Assembly: GCF_019320115.1 (NCBI RefSeq)
Contig: NC_089584.1
Coordinates: forward strand, 56,416,852 to 56,480,851
Direction of reading: 5' to 3'
Source of the DNA: Miscanthus floridulus
Lineage: Eukaryota; Streptophyta; Magnoliopsida; Poales; Poaceae
Length of the DNA stretch: 64,000 bases
The notes under the pieces were generated by a model, which saw only the letters and a list, made by a program, of their open reading frames with translations, did no database searches and had not been told where the DNA came from. Position numbers and translations under genes: made by a program. Each line of letters starts with the position of its first letter. Within the stretch, counting starts at the first letter, position 1. Positions 45,223 to 57,776 of this stretch are shown here, in pieces.

Positions 45223-47994
45223 GATAGGCACCTAAAGGTTGGTGTTGGAGGGGAAAACTACTTCACCAATTAGAAACGCAATTCGAAGGTTTCCCAAGGA
45301 CAAGCTTTTGTCCTAAAACAAGCACTTTTGGAAGACAATATGAGTTTTCACCTTCTACTGTGATACCCTTGTAAAATGAGTATAGAAACATAATTGTGAA
45401 AAATATTGCTTTAGGTATTATTGTCACTAATCATTCCAAGTTTGAAGCAAAAAGGACGAACAATGATGACTCAAGGTATGTCCAACCAATCATCATGCAA
45501 CATTGAATCACATCCATCGAAACTTGATTTTGCCTTGCAAAATTCAAGTGTGGGGGATGAACTTCTCTGAGAAATCTTATGCCATGTTGCTAATTCATCT
45601 TGGTTGTCTCTACCTTTAAGCCATGCTCAATTTGTTAAATAACAATCATTCTCTTTGATCTCTATTTGAATAAACTCTATAATGCTTTCATGCTACCTTT
45701 GTTTAATATAGTATGCTTAAGGTTTGGAGTATGATCTTAAATCTTCTAAATTAGGCATGGTGCTTAGTTTAAACTATTTTTCTGAATTAAATTAGACACG
45801 ATGTATAGTTTGATTCTTAAACCAAAAGGTGTGCTGATTTTACTTCTAAAGGCTTTTTAAATTAAGCATGGTGCTTAGGTTAAAATGCCTTCCTAAATCA
45901 AATTAGACGTGGTGTCTAGGTTGATTTTTGAGCCAATATTATGCTTTAGTAGGCACCGAATATTTTGTGGACTAACCCTGATAGGAAACTCTCACATCAA
46001 TATTGGTAAGTTATGAGATGAATTCAAATCAGAGATGAAGCCAGGCACATGATGAACTCCAATAACATTGTGCGAAGAAGACATAGCTCATTCATGATGG
46101 ATGGAAGAACTAGATGAATGAATATGAGTTACACCTATTCATGGTTTGGCATGAATCTACAAACCCTGCCACCACTACAAGCTATGGAACAAAGAGGAAG
46201 AAAATGAGTGCATAACACAACGGGTGAGGCAGGAAGGACCAACAAAGTGGCAAGATCAAAGAAGCAAAAAGATGACATGACAAAAGGATGAGAAAGAAAA
46301 GGTGTGATCTAGGAAACAAGAAGCTCATGAATAGCTCAAGATACGAGACTAGTCGAGCAAGGAAAACTTCAACTGACAGGGAAGAGCAATCATGAGTCAT
46401 CTACCCGTCGTCATGTGGTGCCTTCACAGCTGTAATGACAAAGGTAACATCCTAAGGTAAATGGTCATTATTTAAAAGCTTTTCTTGATTTTGGTAGGCA
46501 CACAAATAAGAAACAAACATGTTTGGGTTACAACTCCATTACTTGATTCAACCTGATTCACTCAACATGTTAAGCTTGTTCCTAGCACCACTTTTTGTTA
46601 TCTCATAGTCTTAACCAAATGAGTTAAAAAGTGCACATCTTATCTCTAAAAGATGATAGTCATAATCATGTAAAGATTGATACATTATGTAGAAAAAGAC
46701 AATCCTTCAGTAGGTTAAGCAATTTAACTTAAATGCTATATTCATGCTCAATCTTCTGATCTTACCACCCATGTTATAATTAAACAAAGCGCATAACATC
46801 AACTTTATGTTGTCCCATGTGCCTAAGGTTAGAGAAGAATAAATAAAGTTTTTGGTTCTATTGGTGTTTTCCCACCAACAGAGCCCATGCACTTGACCTC
46901 TACCTTGTCTTATGAGTAGGACACACTTCAAGCAAAGTGTAAGGGAAAGATAGTCAACTCCCCTAATTTCTACAAGTGAAGGTCCAGAACCTATCAAACC
47001 AAAATAAAAATTCAAAACCAAGACAGGTTTGGTGGAGGGAGGTGACATCACCATTAGAGACGCCACCTCAAGAATTCCATCTTTAGAGCAAACCAAGGTA
47101 CTTGATCAATGAACTTCACAAGGAGAAGTCCAGTTCGAAGGATTTGCAATGTCAAACCCTCACTGAAAGACCTAGCTTGGGGGAGCACTCCCATGTATCT
47201 AGGTAAGTATGCTTTCCTCTTTTTGTTTTAATTTTAGTTTCTTTTTAATAGTTAAAAAATGATGAATGAAAAACAAAATAAAAATTTATTTTTACATTAG
47301 TCATCTATAGTAATAATGTGTGATCTAGTAAAATTGAAAACAAAAGAAGTGTGTCTAGTTTGCTTTAATTTATTTTTAAGAGTTGAATAAAAAAAGAGAA
47401 CTCAGAATAATTTCTTAAAATGGAAATGAAGAATAGTTCCTCTGTTGTAATTCCTTTCAAGTACCTAGTTTTCAGCCTTGAATTCTCTCAAGTTTTGGAT
47501 TAGATTGTTTTGATATAAGGATTTACTCTAAACTTGAAACTCAGTGGGTAGCATCTGCTTGATCTATGTATAGGTAATTGATGGATATGATATGAGATGG
47601 TCTGAGCTGCTGTTTATCTTGTTCCAAGTGACACTAAAGTTTCCGGAGATTTATCTTTTGAAAAACACAAAAATGCTATATGATGAGTTCATGTGTGACA
47701 AAGCTTGAATTCCCACCAGAGCCATACATGTTATTTAGGCTAGGAAAACTTCCACATATATGTTGCTTGCTTTTGCATTGAGTTTTGTCAAGCTTTGTTG
47801 ACCCTTATGAGAGATTTGTCATGCTTTTAAAATCAAGATCACGTACACACCACCCATGTATGCACTACTCCTACACTTGGGTAAGTGCAAAAACATGCTT
47901 TCCTTCTAGATCCATCCAAAAATGTTCTACTCCTACACTAGGAGTGAACCCAAAATATGCATGTTGGGTTTTCCATCCACCAAATAAACTGCTT
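45223..47994 (+). other. Athila-like 3' interior, copy 2, non-coding
   Basis: No gene larger than chance. Features: GTGTGGGGGATGAAC (45550), two palindromic motifs (45747-45770, 45858-45880) about 110 bases apart, and an internal purine hairpin CTTGGGGGAGCACTCCC at 47168. The end at 47994 joins LTR sequence of element C abruptly. No env-like or pol-like protein was recognised. Confidence 0.6.
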
Positions 47995-48282
47995 TCATGT
48001 GGCAGGCTTTGGGCTAGACCTGGATTGCTTCCCCATGGTGCTTTGCCTAGTTTGAGTTGAGTTGATGGGCGTCTCCCTTGTTCCTTTGTGCAAATCAGCA
48101 TAAAAAAAGAGCCTTTTGGTGAAATCTTCCTTGTATTTGTGTTTGTGACCTGCAAAATAATGTTCTCCGAATACATGAGGAACTTGGTTAATAGTAAATG
48201 CAAATATGTTTTAAGATTGTCAATTTCTCCTCTTTTTGCACCTTAGTTGGTGGTCGGATTTGATCATTAAAGACTAACAACA
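47995..48282 (-). repeat. 3' LTR remnant of element C
   Basis: 288 bases matching 61153-61440 base for base in length, ending GACTAACAACA. To the left the similarity stops abruptly at TCATGTGGCAGG. Confidence 0.8.
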
Positions 48283-48300
48283 AGATCCCCCAAGCTTAAC
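48283..48300 (-). promoter_or_regulatory. polypurine tract of element C
   Basis: GTTAAGCTTGGGGGATCT on the minus strand directly before the LTR start TGTTGTTAGTC. It defines orientation and the LTR edge. Confidence 0.75.
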
Positions 48301-50354
48301 CTTTGCCCTTCCCTGAGCAAATAGCTAAGTTATTGGTTGTTGATCAATAGTTGCTACAATGCTGAATATAATTCATAAGTTCCATGACTACAACAAAGTA
48401 TTCTTCCTTAATTTAAATAAGTTTGGCATTCTATCCACCCTTTTTAGCTTAATCCCTATGTGGCCTATTGCTTTTGCATGTCTTAGGTGGTTGCAAGATA
48501 GAACGGTTTTAACTAGAATTACCAATCATTCATTCTTTGATCAACCTTCTATCCAGAGGTTTTATAAGTTTTGCAAAAAGAAATGTAAGTTCCTCAAATG
48601 ATTCACTCGATCGCTCATTGTGTATGATCCTCACCAAGGCATTGTTTTCCCTTATTTCCATCCTATCTCTAAAAGGCTTTGATTAGAGTTTTAGGTAGGT
48701 ATGAATCAGAGGCATACTTACATCACATATATTGCTAAGTCAAAAACTGGATCCAAAGAGATACAAGTCATACACTTTGATCAAGAAGTGCAAGTGTGTG
48801 GAATTTTAAACAATGGTTCCTACTTCTAAATATTTTTTTGTACACCATTTGATCATGACTTTCTCTCTTTTGATAATTGCCTTAGAAGTATGGGCTATCT
48901 TTATTTCTTTCTTTTTAACACTTCAGAACCTTCATGTGTTCCATTTTTTTCTTTTGAGAGCTTCATGTGTCTCTCTTTTTTTAGCATAGCCCCAAACTTC
49001 TTTATGGCATATGAAAACTTTGGAGAGAAAGACTCATGACAAATGAATAGAGTTTTAATTTTAGGTGGACAAAAAAAGGATGTTTTTGCATAACTCTTAG
49101 TGTAAGAGTTAGCATTTTATTTGTGGGTGTTCATGAATCTTGATCATGGGTGCATGACGAGAATCTCAACAAGGGTCACAACAATTTGACAAAACTCAAT
49201 GTGAATTTAAGTAGCATATGACTAAGGTTTTGAATTTGAATCATGCTATATGGCTATGGTAGGGATTCATAACCATTGAGGAACTTTTGATTTTAGCATT
49301 TTTAAATAAAAACTAGATGTCAAATTTCTCTTAGAACAAAGTCATAGCATATTCTATTTATCATATCATAACTTGCAACAACTTAGAAAATGATCATACT
49401 TTTGCAACCCACAAGTTTTAAGTTTTTAGGACGAGACATTTTAGCCAATAAACTTAAATCTTGGGGAACACTAAGTTAAAGCTTAGACACAGATGAATTA
49501 TAAATAGAGCAACTACTCATCATTTCAACAAAGTAGAAACTAAACATTCCTAAATCACATATGAGAGTGGAATAAATATTTTTATTGTTTTTATCATATT
49601 TTAATTTTTTTGGATTTTATATTTTTTGATTTTTTGTTTTTTAAATGCTAATAATTAAATAAATGTAGAAAATAAAATAATGCAAAAATTAAAATGCTGA
49701 AAATAAAAGATACTACTTATCTCTGTGGGGGTCCTCCCCCAAGCTAGCTCAGTCGCCAAGGTGATGACTCTGAGGTACATTATTTGTTTATTTTTATTTA
49801 GTGTATCAACTAACATCTATGTTTAGTAGTTTTGGTACAATGATCAAGCTAACATATTGATCATGATAGACTGATTAACCTAAGCACCTTGCTTAATTTA
49901 GAAAGTATATGAAAGCATGGCCAACCAGAAACCATACTTCATACCAAAATATACTTTGTGTAGAATGTCGGACGATAACTAAGTTTCATTTAATGGAGAT
50001 GAAAGGTAAACTTTAATGAAATCTTTGTTTTATACGGTTTGCTAAAATTTATGTTGTTTATTTCAATCAGTGTCTATACTTAGCAGTTTTGGTTCAATGA
50101 TAAAATTGAATATCTAATCAAGGTAGGCTAAATAATCTAAGCACCATGCTTAATTTAAAAAGCTTATGAAAGTATGATTACTAGAAAAAAAATCATAGCC
50201 AAACCAAAACATACTTTGTACAAAACATGGGTAGAGGCAATTTTTAGGCAAACCCTTTTTATTATTTTTCCTTTATTAGGTGCATAAACTAGGAATTCAA
50301 AATTTTAGCAAAGATAACTACCCATTTACCTTTGGCAAGGACTCACTTCTCTAT
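48301..50354 (-). other. non-coding 3' interior of element C
   Basis: No gene. The part 49604-50354 is nearly identical to 62986-63731 in element D; the part before it is not. It contains two palindromic motifs (49877-49900 and 50135-50160) and a GGGGGTCCTCCCCC hairpin at 49726-49739. T-rich runs beside CATGTGTC at 48930-48990 recur in elements D and E. Confidence 0.65.
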
Positions 50355-52320
50355 TTAGTTGCTTGATGGAGCGCTCGATCCTAGAGAAGTGGAGGCGAGG
50401 GGCTGCTTTTTCTTTAGCCTCCACACTATTTTGTTGGTTCTTGGTGATGTGGTGGTGGACCATGGAGTCTCTTCCTTTGGTGTCCACACTGGCTTGTTCT
50501 TCTTAGGTGGTGTGGGAACAGCTTTCGGCTTTCCTTCTTTTGTGGTTTGTTTGATTTTCTTCTACTCTGGCTTCTTTTTGATTTCTTTGATCCTTTTCAC
50601 CAGGCTATATACCAATTGAGGTTGGATATGAACCTCCTTTAGGCCTTGTGGGTTTGGCTCGTACTTGATATCAATCATGGAGCAATGCTCCTTCCTAGGC
50701 CTGAAGGCGAATTTTTCTTCATTACCATGGATATTGAAGCAGATTTCTCTGGCTCCAATTTCAATTTGGGCTCCTACAGTGCTCAAGAAGGATCGCCCAA
50801 GGATGAGGGTTGATTCTTTTGTGACCTCCATGTCGAGCTCCATAAAGTCAATAGCAATGTAGGAATCCTAGATTTTCATCGGAATATCTTCGGCTATCCT
50901 TGTTGGGTTGCGGACCATCGAATCGACTAGCTGAAGCATCTTTGGTGTTGTCCTCAATTGGTTGAGGTTCATCTTGTTGAAGACAGCCTTGGGCATAATG
51001 CTTATGCTAGCCCCAATGTCGCACAAAGCTTAGTCAAAATACTAGACCCTAATGGAACATTAGATTACGGGGCACCTAGGATCCTTCTTTTTAGGAAAGT
51101 CAAGTATAGCAGCGCTACACTCTTCTATTAGCTTGATGACCTCTATGGATGGTAGTGGTTGCTTGATGTACTTGGCGTAGGAAGGTACATGCAAGATGTC
51201 CATCAGGGGGATGCTTACATGTATCTTCTCGATCATCTCAACAAAATGAGCGAATTGCTCGTCCACGGCCCGCTTGCAGTTCCTTGTGGGAAACGGCAGG
51301 TAGCTGGTGTTGACGAAGTCCTTTGCTATTGTCACCTCGTCTTGTTGCTCTTTTTCATTTGGTGTTGTTGAAGGTTTGGCCTCCTAGCGCTCTTTTGCCT
51401 TTCCTATAGACTGGTTAGGGTTTGGTGGATCACGAGTGGTCTTACCACCCCTCGTGGTCACCGCTTTTACATTTTCCCTAGAATTCTCAGGTTGAGCAGG
51501 AATTTTTCCATTACTATCAATAGTAATTCTAGCATCTATTTGAGCTAGTTGTGTTTCTATCATTTTATTAAAGCATAATTGATTTTTAACTAGCAGAAGT
51601 TAAACCTTCGATTTGAGAATTTATATTTTCAAGAATTTTATTATTTGACATTAATTTCTTTATAATATTTTCATTAATTTTTGCTTGGCCTAATACCAAG
51701 TCTTTGAAAGAAGGTTGATTCGAATTGTAATTTGAATTGTAGTTCGAATTACCTTGCGAGCGGGACTGGTTGTTCCACCCATTATTACCTGATGGTTAGC
51801 GAAACCCATTGTTGATGAAGGCAGCTTCTTCACGGGTTTTGGGGCAATCATTCCCCAAATGGCCAACGTTCCCACAGACCTCACATGTCATGTGTGAGTC
51901 CATGGCCTAGACGGTGCCCATCATGGCATCTTTATCTTAGGTCCATTCCTCCAGTCTTTTCATTAATAAATCTATTTTTGCGGAAAGCATATCCGTCTCT
52001 TTCACGGTATGCATTCCTTTTTGTGTTTTCCTTTCCTCCCCCAGCTTTGATTCGACACCATTTTATTGATGAGAGCCATGACTCCATCGATAGTGAGGGA
52101 AAGGAAAGCGCCTTCTAGCAGCAGCGTGGAGGTGGCCCCTAGACATGGGTATTAATCCATCATAAAAATTTTGGAGCACTAACTAGTTTTCAATCCCATG
52201 CTACGGGAATGCTTGGATGTAGTCCTATAGCCTTTGCCATGCCTCAAGAATGGTTTCCATGGAGCTTTGTTGGAAGTTCAAAATTTGTTCCCCTAGGGCA
52301 TTGGTCATGCCCATGGGGAA
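50355..52320 (-). pseudogene. gag C-terminus, zinc knuckle and protease of element C
   Basis: From the insertion site leftwards: TNALGEQILNFQQSSMET, EAWQRL, a CCHC knuckle HMTCEVCGNVGHLGNDCP (about 51845-51895), FANHQVIM, an Asn-rich stretch, and EQFAHFVEMIEKIHVSIPL with DILHVPSYAKYIK. The protease loop LCDIGASISIMPK follows (about 50990-51035), then KESTLILGRSFLSTVGAQIE. The chain ends in a Lys/Pro-rich tail with a stop at 50355-50357. The N-terminal part continues beyond element E at 59158. Several stops (for example before ALCDIGAS) make it a pseudogene, though long stretches stay in one frame. Confidence 0.82.
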
Positions 52321-53523
52321 TGTTGACACTAGATATGCCAAATAGATAAATCCGCAAAGCGCACGGATGTCAATGTAGCTTTCACCCTGGCAGTATTCCA
52401 AGGTATCATATTTCCACAGGGGAACGTGAAGTGAACTAGTTAAGAACTAAGAGTGTCCAAGGGTAAAAGTAAAAGGTAGAGAGGATATATGTGGTTTCTA
52501 TGAACTAAGGCAATACTAAGTAATACTATATCACCATTGTTTACTTTGGGGCGTACCTGCCCTAATCTCACCTAGAGGGTTGATTAGGCACAACAGCACC
52601 ATGAGCCCTACGATTTAATAACAAGACCTATCATGGTGGAATACGAAGGATGGATAGGACTGTCACCACCTGCCACCAACCACAATCTATCTAGGGGCCT
52701 AGCCATAAACATAGGCAAGCTATAGCCTAAGCACCACGCTTAATCTATAGACTCACTACTCTAACCCTATACACTGATGAAATGAGACGAGTACTCTAAC
52801 AAAGCTATAGAGCTTTGCCTAGCTACTACTCTCACTTGGAGTGATGGAATGAGATGGTGATGATTATAAATGGTGCCTCACACCACTATTTATAGCTCTC
52901 CAAGGTCGGTTGCTATAGGAGGGGTAGTTATAGATGTCAAGTAAGGCGATGGAGGTAACTTGGCACCGAGTGGTGTGGTAGGGGCACTGGTTGGCAGTTG
53001 GATTGCACCGCCTTTCAATCGTAGGGCCTTGGTTGGCTACCAAAGGCTATTGTGAAGGTAGCAATGTGTGAAGATTTGGCTAGTAAGGTGGTTCCAATGT
53101 CGGTTGGAGGGTTCCAAGTCCATGATAGTGGACCCATGGATCTAGGACCACTCCATCACTGACCATCAGGTGCAAACCAACTTAAGATCAACTGCTAGAG
53201 AAGGCTTGGAGGACCTCTCCCACGGATCGGTGATGTGGAATGGGCAAGTGGGGCACCGGGCGGCACCACTGGTGGGGCCAGTCAAGTGTGGCACAGTGGG
53301 CCCCTAGCCTCCCTACCATGTCCACTTGCCTCCCTTGTCCATTTTCTTCACCATTTTGCACAATTTCTGCTATAATTCATGCAAACAAATAAATCTTGAT
53401 GTACAAGTGGAACTAGGTGAATTATAAAGCAAATCCTACATATGTGATGATGTTTCACCTCACTTTACATAGCTTTTGGATTGATATGTTGATGGTCAAA
53501 ATAGGTGTTAGTTACCGTCAACA
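52321..53523 (-). repeat. 3' LTR of element E (1203 bp)
   Basis: Matches 57777-59157 but lacks about 190 bases around 52802 that are present in the other LTR (about 58256-58460). A minus-strand TATA (CTATAAATAG) lies at 52886-52895. It contains the palindromic motif at 52725-52750. Confidence 0.87.
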
Positions 53524-53540
53524 AGCTCCCCCACACTGAG
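53524..53540 (-). promoter_or_regulatory. polypurine tract of element E
   Basis: CTCAGTGTGGGGGAGCT on the minus strand, directly before the LTR start TGTTGACGG. Confidence 0.82.
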
Positions 53541-56270
53541 CTTTTGCTCATCCTGAGTAAAGGATTCGAACAAAAAAAAAGAACTGAGCAAAGATTTAGG
53601 AGGATTTGATACACAACTTTCTTAAGATATGATAAAATCATAAAAGATTTTCCAAGTCACATACTGATGCCTGTGGGTTTTAAAGTGGCTACAATATTAC
53701 CTTGGGCAGTTGTGAAATGGAACAGTTCTAACTTGAAGACATAGATCACTTCTCCTTCTCAAGTGAGATTAGAGTTTTTGATAATATTTTTCAAAAGAAA
53801 ACATAGCTCATGTTACTCCTCATATGGTTCTCTAAAATCACTAAATGATATTTGTGTATGTGTCCTCATGAAGATCTTACTTTGTCTCAAGGCCCTGCAA
53901 CTATAGCTTATGTGGAGTTTTGGGTAGGAGAACTTGAAAGGCATACTTAGAATGTTTATATTGTAAAGTCAAAGCATGGATCCATGGAGGAAAACAACAT
54001 ACAAACATGATCAATAGTGTTAGTGTGTGGATATGAGTGGAAGGTTGACTCCTCAAAGATTCTCTCTCCAAATCTAGATGATTGAGATCATGGGCTATCT
54101 TTGATGCTCATCCTCTTCTTTTTTTGCTCGACACTTTTTTTTCTAATCTCTCTCTTTTTTCATCATCTTTTCCAACTCTCTTTTTTTATAACATATAGCC
54201 CATGTCTCTTTTTTTAGACTTGTATGGAGAGGGATCCTAGATACATGGAGTCTTTATTTTGTGGAATGGTGGAAAGGCATGTTTGTGGAAAGGTGGAAAG
54301 GAATGTTTGTGCTATCTCTCAGTGTAAGACCATAGCATAAGTATGGAAAACATGTTTTTGCTTACTCTTAGTGTAAGAGTAAAGCATATATGGGTGGAGT
54401 GTATGTGATCTTGATCATGTAAGCATGGTGCATCACTCACTAGGGTCACACAATTTGACAAAACTCAAAACAAAATCTAAGTAGCAAGAATCTATGGGTT
54501 TGTAAAGATATTTCCTATGGCTCTAGTAGGACATTTATACCATAGAGGAGTTATGAAGCCATGGTTTTAAATTTTGTTCAAAACAAAAGTCTCCAAAATA
54601 CTTGATTAGAAAAATGACTAATCTTGTCATCACTATATCACACTTCACAACAACTTATGTAATGTTATCCCAATTAAGTAAGGTTCCCACAAGCATCAAG
54701 TGAAAGACAGGGAATATAGATTATGCAAGCCAATCTCATAAGATAAGTCATGATCAAATCTTGGGGTCATGTTCTAGATTTTATCAAGTTTTAATAACAT
54801 GAAGAATTTGGCTTTTTTATGCATTTATTTTCAAGGAGATAAATATAGGAGAGGGGTACCAAGATACAAACCAATGTCTCATAATGAGATGAAGTCTAGT
54901 GAGAGAAGAAGTTGTGGAAGTTGGGGTTGGGATGCCCAACCCACACCTGTTCCTTCGGCATCTGTGCTTATTCAAAGACACTAAGAGTGAAAGCAACAAG
55001 GTTCTAATAGTACAAATGAACTAGTGAACCAAAAACTTTATTCCTCTTATTGAAAAGCAAGCAGAGGCAAATAGCATGATTGGTAATGAAACAATATGCC
55101 TAAACACTTATCATTCCAAAGGGGAGATCAAGGTGAAGGAGAAACATACCTATGTCATGTATATTGTCAAGTAAAACAATGTTCCTAGTGAAAGTTGTGA
55201 CACTTCTCAAGCTAATGACCCCCACAAGATAACATTTGAGATCATGGAGCTATTATTTTTTATTTAATTTTTTATATATAATGTACTTTTAATATACTTG
55301 GACCTTCATGTGCCCAACTTTTTTAACTCCATGTCTCTCTTCACAAAAAGGCAAACAGGGGTATTTATGAAGGAGATAGTTCAAATCTTTGAAGTGCCAC
55401 TAGTTCATAAGGTCACAAAATTTATCCAAATTCAACATGACAACAGGTTGCATAAGAAGAGGTTCATGTGTAAGCATTTGTTTTCGAGATGAGAATATAA
55501 AGACAAATCATGATCATTCAATTTTAACATCTCAAACTCTACTCTTCTTATGTTGGATTAAGTTAAGACAAGATTATAAGAACATATGCACAATAATTTT
55601 GGGCACACTTCTACTACTCAAAGTGGCAAGAGCTTAAAAGAGTAGGCTATGATTATGAATAGAAAGAAGACATGATTGAAAAGCTAAGCTTGAACATTGT
55701 GTTGGAAAAACTAAACAAGTTCAATCATATCAAATATTTTTTTATTCATGCTTATCAAGTCAAAAATAATGACTTAAACATAAACCACATACCTTAGAGA
55801 TGTTACCTTTGTTGTTTTGAAGCATGACGGCTCATGTTGATGACTTTGAATGGACCATCACCTTTGCTTCCAAGCATTCTATGCCCGATTGGCTTCACTC
55901 TTGAATGGCTCAATTGTACCTTGTCCTTGACTTGAATTCCTTGTTCTTGATGTAACTTCTGGTGCTTGCTCAAAAGTCTTGATTCATGATTTTGATATCT
56001 ACAACAAAGACTAGTGCAAGGTGATACTACAAACCCAACCGATGTGTGAGTACATCGGCCGGTGCAACAATCAAGCTCAATCTTCAATGGGTTTGCTCTA
56101 TTTTATTTGAAGGGAAAAGCATAATCTTAAAAAGGTAAATTATTTTATTTATTGCTACTACTACTACTTATGATGATAGAAACTAAACAAACTTTATTGA
56201 ATTAAAATAGCAAGGCAAACGGGTTATCTCCTGGCAGTGCTTTGTTTTAAGTTATAAGCTCGATCTTTGT
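53541..56270 (-). other. non-coding 3' interior of element E
   Basis: 2.7 kb without a recognisable protein on either strand. It resembles the 3' interiors of elements C and D in layout: T runs beside CATGTCTC (54110-54215), then ATAGGAGAG-type tracts. The minus frame 55803-56087 (ESRLLSKHQKLHQEQGIQVK) has no clear family. Confidence 0.6.
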
Positions 56271-56274
56271 AGTT

Positions 56275-57720
56275 TTAACTGCAAGAACTTGCACCAAGGC
56301 AACTACGAGCTTTGGAATACTTGTGATAGACAAAATCATCCACAACAATCCTCTTGAGCATTTGATAAAAGAGAAGCATAGGATGGGTGTAACTCTCATA
56401 GGTGTAGGTAGTGTAAGGAAAGATTGACTCTAGAGATTTCTCACAAAAGCGTGGATCTTGTGGCTCTTCTAGAATGTAGCTTTGATGTTTGCCCACATAA
56501 TCCTCCTTTTTGGACTCCAAAGTTGATCCCTCGAGAATGTCCATAGACCAAACATATTCGTCGATCATCTTTTGTCTATGACATTCTACTAGTGGATTTC
56601 AATCCTTGTCCTCCATTGGGATGGGAATCTTCACATTGGACGATTTATGCTCTCTTTCGACGTCAACCAAAAGGTTCAAAATGCCTCCTTGGTTTGGATT
56701 ATCATAGGGGAGATTGAAGTCTGAGGTGGAAGATGATGTCGAATCGAGGGGCTCTTGGGCAACCAAATCATGAGATGAATAGGGAAGATGATGATTTGGG
56801 GTCAATGATGCCAAAGAACTCTGTTGGATTGGATGATAGAAGGTGTTCTCAACATTAGGAAAGAAATCCTCCTCGAATTCAAAAGGAAGCTCCAAAGGAT
56901 GAATTTCTTCTTCCTTTGGTGTCCCTTAGAATGGTCTAGGAATTGGGTCGGTAGTTAAAGCTTTAGATGGAATCAATAATGATTTAGCTGTCGAAACTTC
57001 TTCTTGCTTGGGGGTTGGAATGTCCTTTTCTTTACGGGAATCATCATGGACATCGGTGTAGGGAGAGTTTTTCAAGGATTGTGTCAAGGATAGCTTTCCC
57101 CTCACTATCAGAAAGATGTAAGAAGGCTCCTCCTGAAGCGATGTCAAGGAATTGTGTAGATTCCTCACTAAGACCTAGATAGAAGTGTTGTAGAAGGATA
57201 GGATTGGGTATACCAAGATTAGGGCCAAATGAATAGAGATCCATCAAGCATGCCCATGCGGCACCTAGGGATTCCTTCTCTTTTGGCTTGAAGGTTAGGA
57301 CCTCTCTTCAAAGACTACCAACTTGGCGGATGGGGAAGAAAGTTAAGCAAAACTTGGCTCAAAGAACTTCCCACTCTCCTTGTGCACTCTCTATGGTTCG
57401 AGTATACCAAAATTTGGCTAATCCTGTCAAAGGGAATGGAAATATCTTCCACTTAAGAGTTTCGTGTGACATGCTTGAAATGTGAAGGCATCATCACACT
57501 TGCTTGGACTCTCACAGATGAGCATATGGGTTGTTATCTTTTCCCCATAAAAAGATTGTTCCTAAACTTTAGTTATGAAATAAGGGCGAATTTCATAACT
57601 ATGGGTGAGGATAGGTTTTGATGATGGAGGTGGCTCCAAACTAGCACCCTTTGGAGCAGCGAATTGAATGATAGGAATGCAATCCATGTATGAACACATA
57701 TAGGATAAACGATACTTGGA
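56275..57720 (-). pseudogene. Athila-like gag of element E
   Basis: From the right, broken frames give KWKIFPFPLTGLAKFWY and ESAQGEWEVL, then WACLMDLYSFGPNLGIPNP, ILLQHFYLGLSEESTQFLDI and SGGAFLHLSDSEGKAILDTI in one frame. A shifted frame continues with SPYTDVHDDSRKEKDIPTPK. The C-terminal part has MELPFEFEEDFFPNVENTF, SMDILEGSTLESKKEDYVGK and IVVDDFVYHKYSKA. It is the closest counterpart of 43515-45222. There is one frameshift near 57150 and several stops. Gag would form the particle; with nothing downstream it could only act with helper elements. Confidence 0.78.
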
Positions 57721-57749
57721 TGACTCTATTCTAAACTAGAACAACTACT

Positions 57750-57776
57750 AGTCCTCAGCAGCATCATCAAAAAGCT
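57750..57776 (-). promoter_or_regulatory. degenerate PBS of element E
   Basis: Directly inside the 5' LTR the minus strand reads GATGATGCTGCTGAGGACTA, matching the tRNA-Asp-type Athila PBS at about two thirds of positions; most of the mismatches are C-to-T or G-to-A. Position supports the call more than sequence does. Confidence 0.45.

Noticed and set aside
50359..50619. Open plus-strand frame of 86 codons, repeated almost unchanged at 63736-63996, hydrophobic.
   Set aside because: It is the antisense shadow of the Lys/Pro-rich gag-protease tail of elements C and D. Its conservation comes from the duplicated block, and it has no promoter or family.
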